Assembly (NCBI RefSeq): GCF_036013955.1
Contig: NZ_CP107903.1
Span: 9,052,001-9,116,000, forward strand
Source of the DNA: Streptomyces sp. NBC_00459
GTDB lineage: Bacteria; Actinomycetota; Actinomycetes; Streptomycetales; Streptomycetaceae
Length of the DNA: 64,000 bases
Direction: 5' to 3'
The notes under the pieces were generated by a model, which worked only from the letters and a program-made list of their open reading frames with translations, was not told the DNA's origin and searched no databases. Below, in pieces: positions 8,295 to 16,387 of the stretch. Numbering within the stretch: position 1 is the first letter of the stretch; each line of letters begins with the position of its first letter. A program made the translations under genes and the position numbers.

Positions 8295-9539
8295 TCACCC
8301 GGCCAGCCGGTTCACCGACTCCAGTACGGGCCCGACACCGTCCTCCGCGCCGATCCGGGCCGCGAGGGCGCGCGCCCGCTCCCGGTACGAGGGGTCGCTG
8401 GTCGCCCGTACCAGGGCCGACGCCAGTTCGGCGGTCGTCAGCCTCCGCAGCGGAAGCGTCCGTGGTGCCACGCCCAGGGAGACCAGCCGTGCCGCCCAGA
8501 AACCCTCGTCGAACTGGATCGGCACGGGCACCGCCGGCACTCCGGCCCGCAGGCCGGCGGCGGTAGTACCCGCTCCCGAGTGGTGGACCACGGCCGCCAT
8601 ACGGGGGAACAGCGCGGAGTGCGCGACCTCGCCGATCGTCAGCATGTCGTCGCCGTCCGCTCGGAGCCCGCCCCACCCCCGCTGGACAACCCCACGCATC
8701 CCGGCCTGCCGCAGGGCCCCGACGACGGCCGCGCTCAGCTGCCCGGGATCGGGCACGGTGGCGCTGCCCAGGCCCACGAAGACCGGCGGCGGGCCCGAGG
8801 CGAGGAACTCCTCCAGCTGGGACGGCAGCTGGGGCCGGGCGTCGTACGGCCACCAGTAGCCGGAGACGTCGAGCCCGGGGCGCCAGTCGCGGGGCCGGGG
8901 CACCACCAGCGGGCTGAAGCCGTGATGCACCGGCCAGCCCCGGCGTTCCCGGGCGCGGCGTGCGGCCCCCGGGGCGTGGCGGGGCAGGCCCAGCCGGTCC
9001 CGTACGGCAGGCACGGTCGAGGCGAAGACCTGCTCGACGGCCATGCTCACCCCGTTCCCGGCGAGCCGGTTGCCCGCCGGGCCCCAGGAGCGGCCCCCGA
9101 GGAGGGCCGGCCCGAACTCACCTGTCGGAGCGAGCGGTTGGAGATACACGCCCATGCTCGGCAGTCGCAACCCCTCCGCGATGGTGTGCCCCAGGGGTCC
9201 CAGGGAACTGGACAGCAGCAGCACGTCGTTCACGCGGGCTGCGGCCAGCAGGTCGTCGGTCATCCGGTCGACGAGCCGTCGCGCCATCTCGACCACCCTC
9301 AGGAGTTTCCCGGCCCCGGTCGCGCTGCGGTGAAGCCCGCGCCCGCGTGGCGACTCCAGCTCCGCCCGGGGATCCAGGGGCAGGGCATGGAACCCGACCC
9401 CGGCCCCCGCCACCAGCGGCTCGAAGCAGCCGTGCGTGACCAGGGTGACCTCGTGCCCGGCCCGGGCAAGGCCGTGCCCGAGCCCGGTGAAGGGGGCCAC
9501 ATCACCTCGTGAGCCTGCCGTCATGATCGCTACGCGCAC
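8295..9539 (-). CDS. GT1 family glycosyltransferase (YjiC/MGT-like)
   Basis: This 414-residue protein has the GT-B layout of UDP-glucuronosyl/UDP-glucosyltransferases that glycosylate small lipophilic acceptors such as macrolides and sterols. The N-terminal domain opens with VAIMTAGSRGDVAPFTGLGHGL. The C-terminal donor domain has VFVGLGSATVPDP and the signature VVHHSGAGTTAAGLRAGVP (about residues 320-345), with FDEGFWAARL at the acceptor/donor cleft. The GTG at 9539 starts directly at the first beta strand; a longer frame would begin at 9593 inside a repeat. No acceptor-making genes are adjacent, so it could serve in self-resistance or natural product tailoring. Confidence 0.85.
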   Translation of the reverse strand: MRVAIMTAGSRGDVAPFTGLGHGLARAGHEVTLVTHGCFEPLVAGAGVGFHALPLDPRAELESPRGRGLHRSATGAGKLLRVVEMARRLVDRMTDDLLAAARVNDVLLLSSSLGPLGHTIAEGLRLPSMGVYLQPLAPTGEFGPALLGGRSWGPAGNRLAGNGVSMAVEQVFASTVPAVRDRLGLPRHAPGAARRARERRGWPVHHGFSPLVVPRPRDWRPGLDVSGYWWPYDARPQLPSQLEEFLASGPPPVFVGLGSATVPDPGQLSAAVVGALRQAGMRGVVQRGWGGLRADGDDMLTIGEVAHSALFPRMAAVVHHSGAGTTAAGLRAGVPAVPVPIQFDEGFWAARLVSLGVAPRTLPLRRLTTAELASALVRATSDPSYRERARALAARIGAEDGVGPVLESVNRLAG

Positions 9540-9553
9540 GGGAGCCAGTATGG

Positions 9554-9605
9554 TGCCCCGGGGTGTGCGGGGAACTGCGTGATCAGCCATCATCGGCCCG
9601 CGGTC
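9554..9605. repeat. REP-like intergenic repeat, copy 2
   Basis: GTGCCCCGGGGTGTGCGGGG is followed by AACTGCGTGATCAGCCA and ATCGGCCCGCGG, matching the copies at 2779-2850 and 41693-41745 in order and wording. Confidence 0.6.
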
Positions 9606-9635
9606 AACGAACCGACCGCCCCTCTCGTGGAGCGC

Positions 9636-9992
9636 CTAGCGTCGTGGCGGAGCGAGGAGGAGCAGAAGGAGCGGTGTAGTCGCCGCGAGCGCCAGAGCCA
9701 CGGCCGTCAGCCTGCCTTTCAGGCGGCGGTACTTCGCCTCGTACTCGGCCCGCAACTCCGTGCTGCGGGCCGCGGTGCGCTGCCAGGAGGTCCGGACCAC
9801 AGCGAGATGTTCTGCCGCGAACTGCCTTTCCAACTCGGCTCGCTGATGATTCGTCAGCCAGTCGAGGGAGGCGGTGAAGCGGGCGGCGGCCTCGTGTCCC
9901 TCCTGGCGGGTCGCGGCGATGAGCAGGTGGCCCTGGATCTCGTTGACCAGAGCCGTCACGTCGACCTGGCCGTCGTGGTCTCTCGCGGTCAC
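9636..9992 (-). CDS. Small C-terminally membrane-anchored protein coupled to ctaD
   Basis: The 118-residue product is mostly charged and helical (RQEGHEAAARFTASLDWLT, then AELERQFAAEHLAVVRTSWQ). It ends in one hydrophobic segment (AVALALAATTPLLLLLLA) followed by PPRR, so it looks tail-anchored. Its GTG start overlaps the TGA of ctaD in the sequence GTGA (9989-9992), which indicates translational coupling. I do not recognise the family. The coupling suggests a role with the oxidase subunit, but this is inference. Confidence 0.7.
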   Translation of the reverse strand: MTARDHDGQVDVTALVNEIQGHLLIAATRQEGHEAAARFTASLDWLTNHQRAELERQFAAEHLAVVRTSWQRTAARSTELRAEYEAKYRRLKGRLTAVALALAATTPLLLLLLAPPRR

Positions 9993-11638
9993 TGTCGGGT
10001 CAACTCCTGCTGCTGGGGGGAGTGGTGCAGGTCGAAGGCCGGGGATTCGCTGCGGATCCGCGGCAGGGTGAGGAAGTTGTGCCGCGGGGGCGGGCACGAG
10101 GTGGCCCACTCCAGCGAACGGCCGTAGCCCCACGGGTCGTCGACCTCGACCTTCTTGCCGTACTTCGCGGTCTTCCACACGTTGTAGAGGAACGGGAGCA
10201 CGGAGAGACCGAGGACGAACGAGGAGATGGTCGAGATCGTGTTCAGCGCGGTGAGGCCCTCGACCGCGAGGTAGTCGGGGATGCGGCGCACCATCCCGTT
10301 GGGACCCAGCCAGTGCTGGACAAGGAAGGTGCCGTGGAAGCCGATGAACAGGGTCCAGAACGTGATCTTGCCGAGGCGTTCGTCGAGCATCTTGCCGGTG
10401 AACTTCGGCCACCAGAAGTGGAAGCCGGAGAACATGGCGAACACGACCGTCCCGAAGACGACGTAGTGGAAGTGGGCGACGACGAAGTACGTGTCGGACA
10501 CGTGGAAGTCGATCGGGGGTGACGCGAGCATCACGCCGGTCAGGCCGCCGAAGGTGAAGGTGATCAGGAAGCCGGTGGCCCAGAGCATCGGGGTCTCGAA
10601 CGACAGGGACCCCTTCCACATGGTTCCGATCCAGTTGAAGAACTTCACGCCCGTCGGTACGGCGATGAGGAACGTCATGAAGGAGAAGAACGGCAGGAGG
10701 ACTCCGCCGGTGACGTACATGTGGTGGGCCCACACGGTCACGGACAGGCCGGCGATGGCGATGGTCGCGCCGATCAGGCCCATGTAGCCGAACATCGGCT
10801 TGCGGGAGAAGACCGGGATGACCTCGCTGATGATGCCGAAGAACGGCAGCGCGATGATGTACACCTCCGGATGCCCGAAGAACCAGAACAGGTGCTGCCA
10901 CAACAGGGCACCACCGTTGGCGGCATCGAAGATGTGTGCGCCGAATTTCCGATCCGCCTCCAGCGCGAAGAGCGCGGCGGCGAGAACGGGGAAGGCGAGC
11001 AGGACGAGGACCGCGGTCAGCAGCACGTTCCACACGAAGATCGGCATGCGGAACATGGTCATGCCGGGTGCGCGCATGCAGATGATGGTGGTGATGAAGT
11101 TGACCGCGCCGAGGATGGTGCCGAAGCCGGAGAAGGCCAGGCCCATGATCCACAGGTCGGCGCCGATGCCCGGGGAGCGGACGGCGTCGGAGAGCGGGGA
11201 GTAGGCGAACCAGCCGAAGTCGGCAGCACCGGAGGGGGTGAGGAAGCCGCCGACCGCGATCGTCGAGCCGAACAGGTACAGCCAGTAGGCGAACATGTTC
11301 AGCCGCGGGAACGCGACGTCGGGGGCGCCGATCTGCAGCGGCATGATCCAGTTGGTGAAACCGGCGAACAGCGGCGTCGCGAACATCAGCAGCATGATCG
11401 TGCCGTGCATCGTGAACGCCTGGTTGAACTGCTCGTTCGACATGATCTGCAGACCCGGCCGGGCCAGCTCGGCGCGCATGAACAGCGCCATCACGCCACC
11501 GATGCAGAAGAACGCGAACGACGTCACCAGATACAGCGTGCCGATCGTCTTGTGGTCAGTGGTCGTCAGCCACTTGACGCTTCTTGGGCTCTTGGTGGTG
11601 CGGGGTTCGACAGCGGGTCTGACGTTGATGGTCTTCAC
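9989..11638 (-). CDS. ctaD: Cytochrome c oxidase subunit I (aa3-type)
   Basis: The product has 549 residues and about 12 membrane segments. It matches CtaD, the heme a/a3-CuB subunit that reduces oxygen and pumps protons. Family phrases include WLTTTDHKTIGTLYL near the start, FTMHGTIMLLMFATP, WQHLFWFFGHPEVYI (carrying the His-Tyr pair of the active site), and VAHFHYVVFGTV. The GTG at 11638 was chosen because the conserved N-terminus follows directly. No ctaC, ctaE or ctaF lies nearby, so this is a solitary, probably second, copy. The downstream small membrane protein overlaps by four bases. Confidence 0.95.
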   Translation of the reverse strand: MKTINVRPAVEPRTTKSPRSVKWLTTTDHKTIGTLYLVTSFAFFCIGGVMALFMRAELARPGLQIMSNEQFNQAFTMHGTIMLLMFATPLFAGFTNWIMPLQIGAPDVAFPRLNMFAYWLYLFGSTIAVGGFLTPSGAADFGWFAYSPLSDAVRSPGIGADLWIMGLAFSGFGTILGAVNFITTIICMRAPGMTMFRMPIFVWNVLLTAVLVLLAFPVLAAALFALEADRKFGAHIFDAANGGALLWQHLFWFFGHPEVYIIALPFFGIISEVIPVFSRKPMFGYMGLIGATIAIAGLSVTVWAHHMYVTGGVLLPFFSFMTFLIAVPTGVKFFNWIGTMWKGSLSFETPMLWATGFLITFTFGGLTGVMLASPPIDFHVSDTYFVVAHFHYVVFGTVVFAMFSGFHFWWPKFTGKMLDERLGKITFWTLFIGFHGTFLVQHWLGPNGMVRRIPDYLAVEGLTALNTISTISSFVLGLSVLPFLYNVWKTAKYGKKVEVDDPWGYGRSLEWATSCPPPRHNFLTLPRIRSESPAFDLHHSPQQQELTRQ

Positions 11639-11743
11639 GCCCCGCCTGTGTCCGCGCCCGGCCCGGACGTCACACTCGGGTGACGCGACGAGGATCACGG
11701 AAACGGGTGTGACGATCCGCGGAGTGCCGGACAAGAACGGGAC

Positions 11744-12292
11744 ATGAGCAACGACGAGACCTTCGCCGCTGCCTATCGCGAGCACTACTGGGCGGTCAGC
11801 CGCTATGTCGCTCGACGACTGGACGGCCGTACCAGCGAGGTGGAGGAAGTGGTGGCGGACGTGTTCACCGTCGCCTGGCGGCGGCGCGGCGACCTGCCGG
11901 CGTCCCCGCTGCCCTGGCTGTACGGCGTGGCACGCAACTGCCTGGCCAACGCGGTACGCGGCCAGGGCCGTCGGCGTCGGCTGGTCGACCGGCTGGGCAA
12001 CGACGAGACGGCGCACGGCAGGCAGGTCGTGGCGAGCCCCGACACGGAGTCGCCGGGCGCCTGGGTGCACGAGGCGCTCGCCCGGCTCACCCCGGCCGAC
12101 CAGGAGGTCCTGCGCCTGACGGCCTGGGAGGAACTCGCCGTCGACGAGGTCGCCGTGGCTCTGGACTGCGGTACACGCGCGGCGGCGATGCGGCTGCACC
12201 GGGCCCGGCGCCGGCTGAGAACCGAGATCGACCGGATACGCCCCACGCTCGCCGCCGACGTGAACTCCCCGAAGGAACACGGCCATGCCTGA
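11744..12292 (+). CDS. ECF-type RNA polymerase sigma factor
   Basis: At 182 residues this has the region 2 (FAAAYREHYWAVSRYVARR, about residues 7-25; VADVFTVAWRR) and region 4 (LARLTPADQEVLRLTAWEEL, about 112-131, then VAVALDCGTRAAAMRLHRAR) of extracytoplasmic-function sigma factors. It directs RNA polymerase to a small regulon. The next gene overlaps its 3' end by eight bases and encodes a membrane protein, as expected for a sigma/anti-sigma or sigma/partner pair. It is divergent from ctaD across about 105 bases. Confidence 0.9.
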   Translation: MSNDETFAAAYREHYWAVSRYVARRLDGRTSEVEEVVADVFTVAWRRRGDLPASPLPWLYGVARNCLANAVRGQGRRRRLVDRLGNDETAHGRQVVASPDTESPGAWVHEALARLTPADQEVLRLTAWEELAVDEVAVALDCGTRAAAMRLHRARRRLRTEIDRIRPTLAADVNSPKEHGHA

Positions 12293-13259
12293 CGAACTCG
12301 ACCTGCTGCGCGGCGCCAACCCCGTGCCGGCGGACGGCCCCCACTTCGGCGACGGACCACTGGACCACGACGCGGAGCGCCGGCTCAACCGACTGCTGCA
12401 CGGCGGCGGCCCGTTCGGCCGTCGCCGCACCCGCTGGATGTGGAGCCTCGCGACCGTCGCGGTGGTCGCCGCGACCGCGCTGGCCCTGCTCCTCGTGGGC
12501 CCCAACACCGCCCCGGCGGTGGCCGCCCCCCGCCCGTTGCTCGTGCAGGCCGGCTCCACCCCCGTACCCCTGGCCAGGATGGCCGAGATCGCCGAGGCGG
12601 CAGCGGCGGACGGCTCGCCGGAACTCCGCAGGGGCACCCACGTACAGACGTGGAGCATGGGCATGTCGGAGGACGCGCCCCCGATCACGCTGCCCGTCGA
12701 ACGCGTCGTACGCTGGCGGGCCGACGCGAGCCATACGGAACTGGTCGTGGCGACCGATCCACAGCATCCCGGTCGGCCGGTCCTGAGTGAGGGGGACGAC
12801 GGAACCGACCTGGTCGAGGACGGACACGTCATCAGCGAGCAGACGTTCGGGCCGAGCTGGAGCGACGCCCCGCCCGAGTCGCCGCCGCCGCACGACCCGG
12901 GCCTCCTGAAGGCCTACCTTCAGGAGACGCAGTACCCGAGCACCGCGCTGACGACCCGCGAACTCCTCGACGCGGTGCGGGTGTTGCTCGACCACTGGAC
13001 CCTCGGGGCCCGCGAGGACGCGGCCGTCGCCAGGCTGCTGGCGGACGCCGGAGGGCTGCGGCCTGTCGGCCGGGTGACGGACCGGCTCGGGCGGCCCGGC
13101 CAGGCGTATGTGTACGACGGACGCGGCTCCCGTCAGATGCTGATCATGGACCCGGTCACCGGTGCCGTCCTCGGCCTGGAGGACACCGCCACCACCGCCG
13201 AGCCCGAGTGGGGTCTGAAAGCGGGCGACGTCATGGACTACAGCGCCTGGATGCGCTGA
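12285..13259 (+). CDS. Single-pass membrane protein, CU044_5270-type, partner of the ECF sigma factor
   Basis: The 324-residue product has an N-terminal cytoplasmic stretch of about 45 residues and one membrane helix (WSLATVAVVAATALALLLVG, about residues 52-71). A large extracytoplasmic domain of about 250 residues follows. It overlaps the sigma gene by eight bases. The layout suits an anti-sigma or sensor protein, but no zinc-binding anti-sigma motif (HxxxCxxC) is visible in the short cytoplasmic part, so repression of the sigma factor is not shown. Confidence 0.7.
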   Translation: MPDELDLLRGANPVPADGPHFGDGPLDHDAERRLNRLLHGGGPFGRRRTRWMWSLATVAVVAATALALLLVGPNTAPAVAAPRPLLVQAGSTPVPLARMAEIAEAAAADGSPELRRGTHVQTWSMGMSEDAPPITLPVERVVRWRADASHTELVVATDPQHPGRPVLSEGDDGTDLVEDGHVISEQTFGPSWSDAPPESPPPHDPGLLKAYLQETQYPSTALTTRELLDAVRVLLDHWTLGAREDAAVARLLADAGGLRPVGRVTDRLGRPGQAYVYDGRGSRQMLIMDPVTGAVLGLEDTATTAEPEWGLKAGDVMDYSAWMR

Positions 13260-14108
13260 TCACACCCCGAGCTGCCGGGCGGCGGCCTCGACGGTCTGCT
13301 CCAGCAGCGTCGCGATCGTCATCGGACCGACGCCGCCCGGAACCGGGGTGATCAGCCCGGCCCGCTCGACGGCGGAGTCGAAGTCGACGTCGCCGGTGTT
13401 CCCGGGGTTGTACCCGGCGTCGATCACGACGGCGCCGGGCTTGATGTCCTCGCCCCGGATCAGCCGGGGCCGGCCCACGGCGGCGACCACGATGTCCGCC
13501 TCGCGCACGACGGACGACAGGTCCCGGGTCCGCGAGTGGCAGTACGTCACCGTCGCATCGCGTCCGAGGAGCAGCATGCCGACCGGCCTGCCGAGGATCG
13601 CGCTCCGGCCCACCACCACGGCCCGCCTGCCGGACGGATCGACCCCGTACTCGTCCAGCAGCCGCATGATGCCGCCGGGCGTGCAGGACACGAAGCCCGG
13701 CAGGCCGAAGCTCATCGTCGCGAAGGAGGCGAAGGTGACGCCGTCGACGTCCTTCTCCGGCGCGATCGCCTCGAACGCGGCCCGCTCGTCGATGTGCGCC
13801 CCCATGGGGTGCTGCAGCAGGATGCCGTGCACAGCGGGATCGTCCGAGAGGGCGCGCAACGCGCCGACCAGTTCCCCGGTGGTCGTGGCGGCGGGCAGCT
13901 CGACATGGCGGGACTCGATGCCGGCCTTGCGGCAGCGGTTCCGCTTCATCCGGACGTAGGTGACGGAGGCGGGGTCGGCACCCACCAGCACCGTCGCCAG
14001 ACAGGGTGCCGTACCCGTGCGGTCGGTGAGTTCGGCGGCCTTCTTCGCGGTGTCGTCGGCGATGCGTCGGGCGAGCGAGGTGCCGTCGATGAGCCGGGCC
14101 TGGGACAT
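13260..14108 (-). CDS. folD: Bifunctional methylenetetrahydrofolate dehydrogenase/cyclohydrolase
   Basis: The 282-residue protein interconverts 5,10-methylene-, 5,10-methenyl- and 10-formyl-tetrahydrofolate using NADP. The FolD hallmarks are present: YVRMKRNRCRKAGIES, in which the Lys of the YxxxK-like motif is kept, GILLQHPMGAHID, the cofactor loop VVVGRSAILGRPVGMLL, and the C-terminal TPVPGGVGPMTIATLLEQT. It converges on the ECF partner gene with adjoining stop codons and no spacer. Streptomyces genomes often carry two folD genes; this one stands alone. Confidence 0.95.
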   Translation of the reverse strand: MSQARLIDGTSLARRIADDTAKKAAELTDRTGTAPCLATVLVGADPASVTYVRMKRNRCRKAGIESRHVELPAATTTGELVGALRALSDDPAVHGILLQHPMGAHIDERAAFEAIAPEKDVDGVTFASFATMSFGLPGFVSCTPGGIMRLLDEYGVDPSGRRAVVVGRSAILGRPVGMLLLGRDATVTYCHSRTRDLSSVVREADIVVAAVGRPRLIRGEDIKPGAVVIDAGYNPGNTGDVDFDSAVERAGLITPVPGGVGPMTIATLLEQTVEAAARQLGV

Positions 14109-14258
14109 GAGCCACTCCTGAGCTGACAGTCGTCATCGCCCAGGCGCACGGCACGCACTCCGCGTCCACGGAGAAACACAGGCCTCCGTGCGGGCCGCTC
14201 CCCGGTGGTGCTCCACCTCAGCGCCAGTCACGACCCGGGTTCAGCCTAACGGAGGGCC

Positions 14259-14633
14259 TCACCCGCCTTCTTCGTCCCATGCCTGCACCAGGGTCTCGTC
14301 GACGATCTTGCCGTCGCGCAGGGACAGCATCGCGCTGGCCAGCACGCGGACCCCGTCCGGATACTCGCAGGACTCGGTGTAGGCGACCTGGTCGCCCTGG
14401 ACGACGACCTGCTCCAGCTTGTGGGTCATGTCCCTGCTGTACACCTCGTTCAGCATGGCGCCGATCTCGCCGCGCCCACGCTTGACCATCGGGTGGCTGG
14501 GCTGGGTGTTGCGGTCGATGACGCGCAGTTCGGCGTCTTCGGCGTAGAGCGACAGCAGTGCCGTCGCGTCGTGTCCTTCGATGCCCCGGCGCAGTGCTTC
14601 GGTGTCGAAGGCGGGGCTTGCCGCGGTGCCCAT
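14259..14633 (-). CDS. SnoaL/NTF2-like small protein
   Basis: The 124-residue protein fits a single NTF2-like cone fold. It has an N-terminal helix (EALRRGIEGHDATALLSLYA) and then strands such as ELRVIDRNTQPS and GDQVAYTESCEYPDG. Such proteins are often isomerases, hydrolases or unassigned polyketide-associated enzymes; nothing here fixes the reaction. The ATG at 14633 is preceded by CGGAGGAGGTCACC, a strong ribosome-binding site. It is divergent from the small secreted protein gene. Confidence 0.75.
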   Translation of the reverse strand: MGTAASPAFDTEALRRGIEGHDATALLSLYAEDAELRVIDRNTQPSHPMVKRGRGEIGAMLNEVYSRDMTHKLEQVVVQGDQVAYTESCEYPDGVRVLASAMLSLRDGKIVDETLVQAWDEEGG

Positions 14634-14806
14634 GGTGACCTCCTCCGAGGGCTGCGGCCCGATCGGGCGCGGGCCGCGGGGGACCTCTCCTCCCGAGCGT
14701 CCTCCGTCCAGGGAGCCTCGGCAAGCGCAGACAAGAGGATGAGCCTGACGGGTGAGCGGGACGCGGTGCCCGTGTCCGGTGCGGGGCGCGCGCCGTTCAT
14801 GACTAC

Positions 14807-15103
14807 ATGATCTCAACACGACGAATCGCTGCCGCCGTTGGTCTCGCTGTCGGCGTCACCGGCCTCGCCGCCCCGCTGGCGAGCGCGGCTCCCGCCGCCG
14901 ACCAGAACGCGGGCAAGCTCAACCCCATCACCCAGCTCGACTCGCTCGCCGTGAGCGAGATTCCCGCCCAGTACCAGGACGACCTGCCCCGCGTCTCCAG
15001 CCAGCTGAGCTCGCTCAACCGCCTGAGCGACCTGAGCCAGCTGCACCAGCTGACCGACCTGGCAGCCCCCGTGACCGGTCTGCTGCCGGGCATCGAGGCC
15101 TGA
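14807..15103 (+). CDS. Small secreted protein of unknown function
   Basis: The 98-residue product has an export signal (RRIAAAVGLAVGVTGLAAPLASA, ending near residue 27). The mature part is Leu-rich with short QL/SL repeats (QLSSLNRLSDLSQLHQLTDL) and has no cysteine. Proteins of this style are common and unnamed in Streptomyces. The start at 14807 lacks a clear ribosome-binding site, so it may be translated leaderless. A strong hairpin follows the gene. Confidence 0.65.
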   Translation: MISTRRIAAAVGLAVGVTGLAAPLASAAPAADQNAGKLNPITQLDSLAVSEIPAQYQDDLPRVSSQLSSLNRLSDLSQLHQLTDLAAPVTGLLPGIEA

Positions 15104-15124
15104 CGGACGTACGTACCGAGGCAT

Positions 15125-15155
15125 GTGGGCCGCCCGGCCGGACCGGGCGGCCCAC
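15125..15155. terminator. Strong GC hairpin between convergent genes
   Basis: GTGGGCCGCCCGG (15125-15137) pairs perfectly with CCGGGCGGCCCAC (15143-15155) around a five-base loop. It ends the small secreted gene on the plus strand and the siderophore operon on the minus strand. Confidence 0.85.
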
Positions 15156-15175
15156 GCGTTTGTCGTACGTGTGCG

Positions 15176-16387
15176 CTATTCCGGTCGGTTCGTCGCCACC
15201 GGCTCCGCGCCGAGGAAGTGGAAACCGGGCTTCGGATGCATCAGGAAGTCGTGGTGGGAGATGTTCCACGCGTAGGCGCCCGCCAGTGAGAACAGCACCC
15301 GGTCGCCCGCCCGCAGCCCCCGTGCCGGCACCAGCCGGGCCAGTACGTCCTTCGGCGTGCACAGCTGGCCGGCGAGCGTGACCCGTGGCTCCTCGGCCGT
15401 CGGGCGTGGCCACGGGTGCGGCCAGGTGTCCACCGGCAGCACCGTGCAGGGCTGGTCGTGGCCCTTCGTCGCCGGGGTGCGCAGATGGTGCGTGCCGCCC
15501 CGGACGACCGCGAACTCCTCGCCGTGGCTCCGCTTCACGTCCAGTACCTCGGTGGCGTACCAGCCGCAGTACGCGGTCAGCGCCCGGCCCGGCTCGATGC
15601 GCAGGGTCAGTTCCGGGTACGCCTCGGTCAGCCATGTCAGGCCCCTGCCGAAGGCCGCCCAGTCGAAACGGCGGGCCGGGGCGGCGTAGTCGACGGCCAT
15701 CCCGCCGCCGACGTTCACCTCGGCGATGCACACGCCGAGCCCGGCCGCCCAGGTGACCACCGACTCGGCCACGGCCAGCTGCTCCCGGGCGTCGAGTCCG
15801 CTCGCCAGGTGGGCGTGGATTCCGCGCAGTTCGAGCTGCGGGTACGTTCCGTTCGTCAGCGCCCGGAACACCGGCGTGGCCCCGGCCGGGTCGAGTCCGA
15901 AGGGAGTCGGCCGACCGCCCATCGTCAGCGAGCTGCCCGCCAACGAGCCCTCGGACAGCGGGATGTTGACCCGCACCAGCACCGCCACCCGGCGCTCCGG
16001 GCCGACCTGCCGCGTCAGTTCGGCGAGCATGTGCAGCTCGTGCTCGCTCTCGATGTGGAACCGGTCGACGCCCAGTCTCAGCGCGGTCAGCACCTCTTCC
16101 GGCGTCTTGCCTGGCCCGCCGAAAGCCAGTGGCCGGCCAGGCACCGCCCCGGCGACATGGGTGAGTTCGCCGCCCGAGGACACCTCGTAGCCGTCGACGT
16201 ACGGCGAGAGCGCGGCCAGGATCTCCGGCTCCGGGTTGGCCTTGGCCGCGTAGTACAGCTCGACCCGCTCGGGCAGCGCTTCCCGGACCATCGCCGCGTG
16301 ACCGCGCAGTTCCGTCAAGTCATAGACGTAGGCGGGCAGTTCCGTGGTGGACAGGGACAGTGTGTGGTCGCGCACGGCGAGGGTCAT
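15176..16387 (-). CDS. PvsE-like PLP-dependent decarboxylase for siderophore synthesis
   Basis: The 403-residue protein belongs to fold type III PLP decarboxylases (Orn/DAP/Arg decarboxylase group 2). The PLP lysine sits in YYAAKANPEPE (about residue 50) and HLASGLDARE follows further on. The phosphate-binding region reads VNVGGGMAVDY. The C-terminal LAGQLCTPKDVL carries the Cys/Asp of the opposite-subunit active site. It is the last gene of a five-gene run in the order ATP-grasp, NIS, MFS, NIS, decarboxylase. In the vibrioferrin system the equivalent PvsE supplies the ethanolamine unit by decarboxylating serine. It overlaps the upstream NIS gene by ATGA. Confidence 0.85.
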   Translation of the reverse strand: MTLAVRDHTLSLSTTELPAYVYDLTELRGHAAMVREALPERVELYYAAKANPEPEILAALSPYVDGYEVSSGGELTHVAGAVPGRPLAFGGPGKTPEEVLTALRLGVDRFHIESEHELHMLAELTRQVGPERRVAVLVRVNIPLSEGSLAGSSLTMGGRPTPFGLDPAGATPVFRALTNGTYPQLELRGIHAHLASGLDAREQLAVAESVVTWAAGLGVCIAEVNVGGGMAVDYAAPARRFDWAAFGRGLTWLTEAYPELTLRIEPGRALTAYCGWYATEVLDVKRSHGEEFAVVRGGTHHLRTPATKGHDQPCTVLPVDTWPHPWPRPTAEEPRVTLAGQLCTPKDVLARLVPARGLRAGDRVLFSLAGAYAWNISHHDFLMHPKPGFHFLGAEPVATNRPE

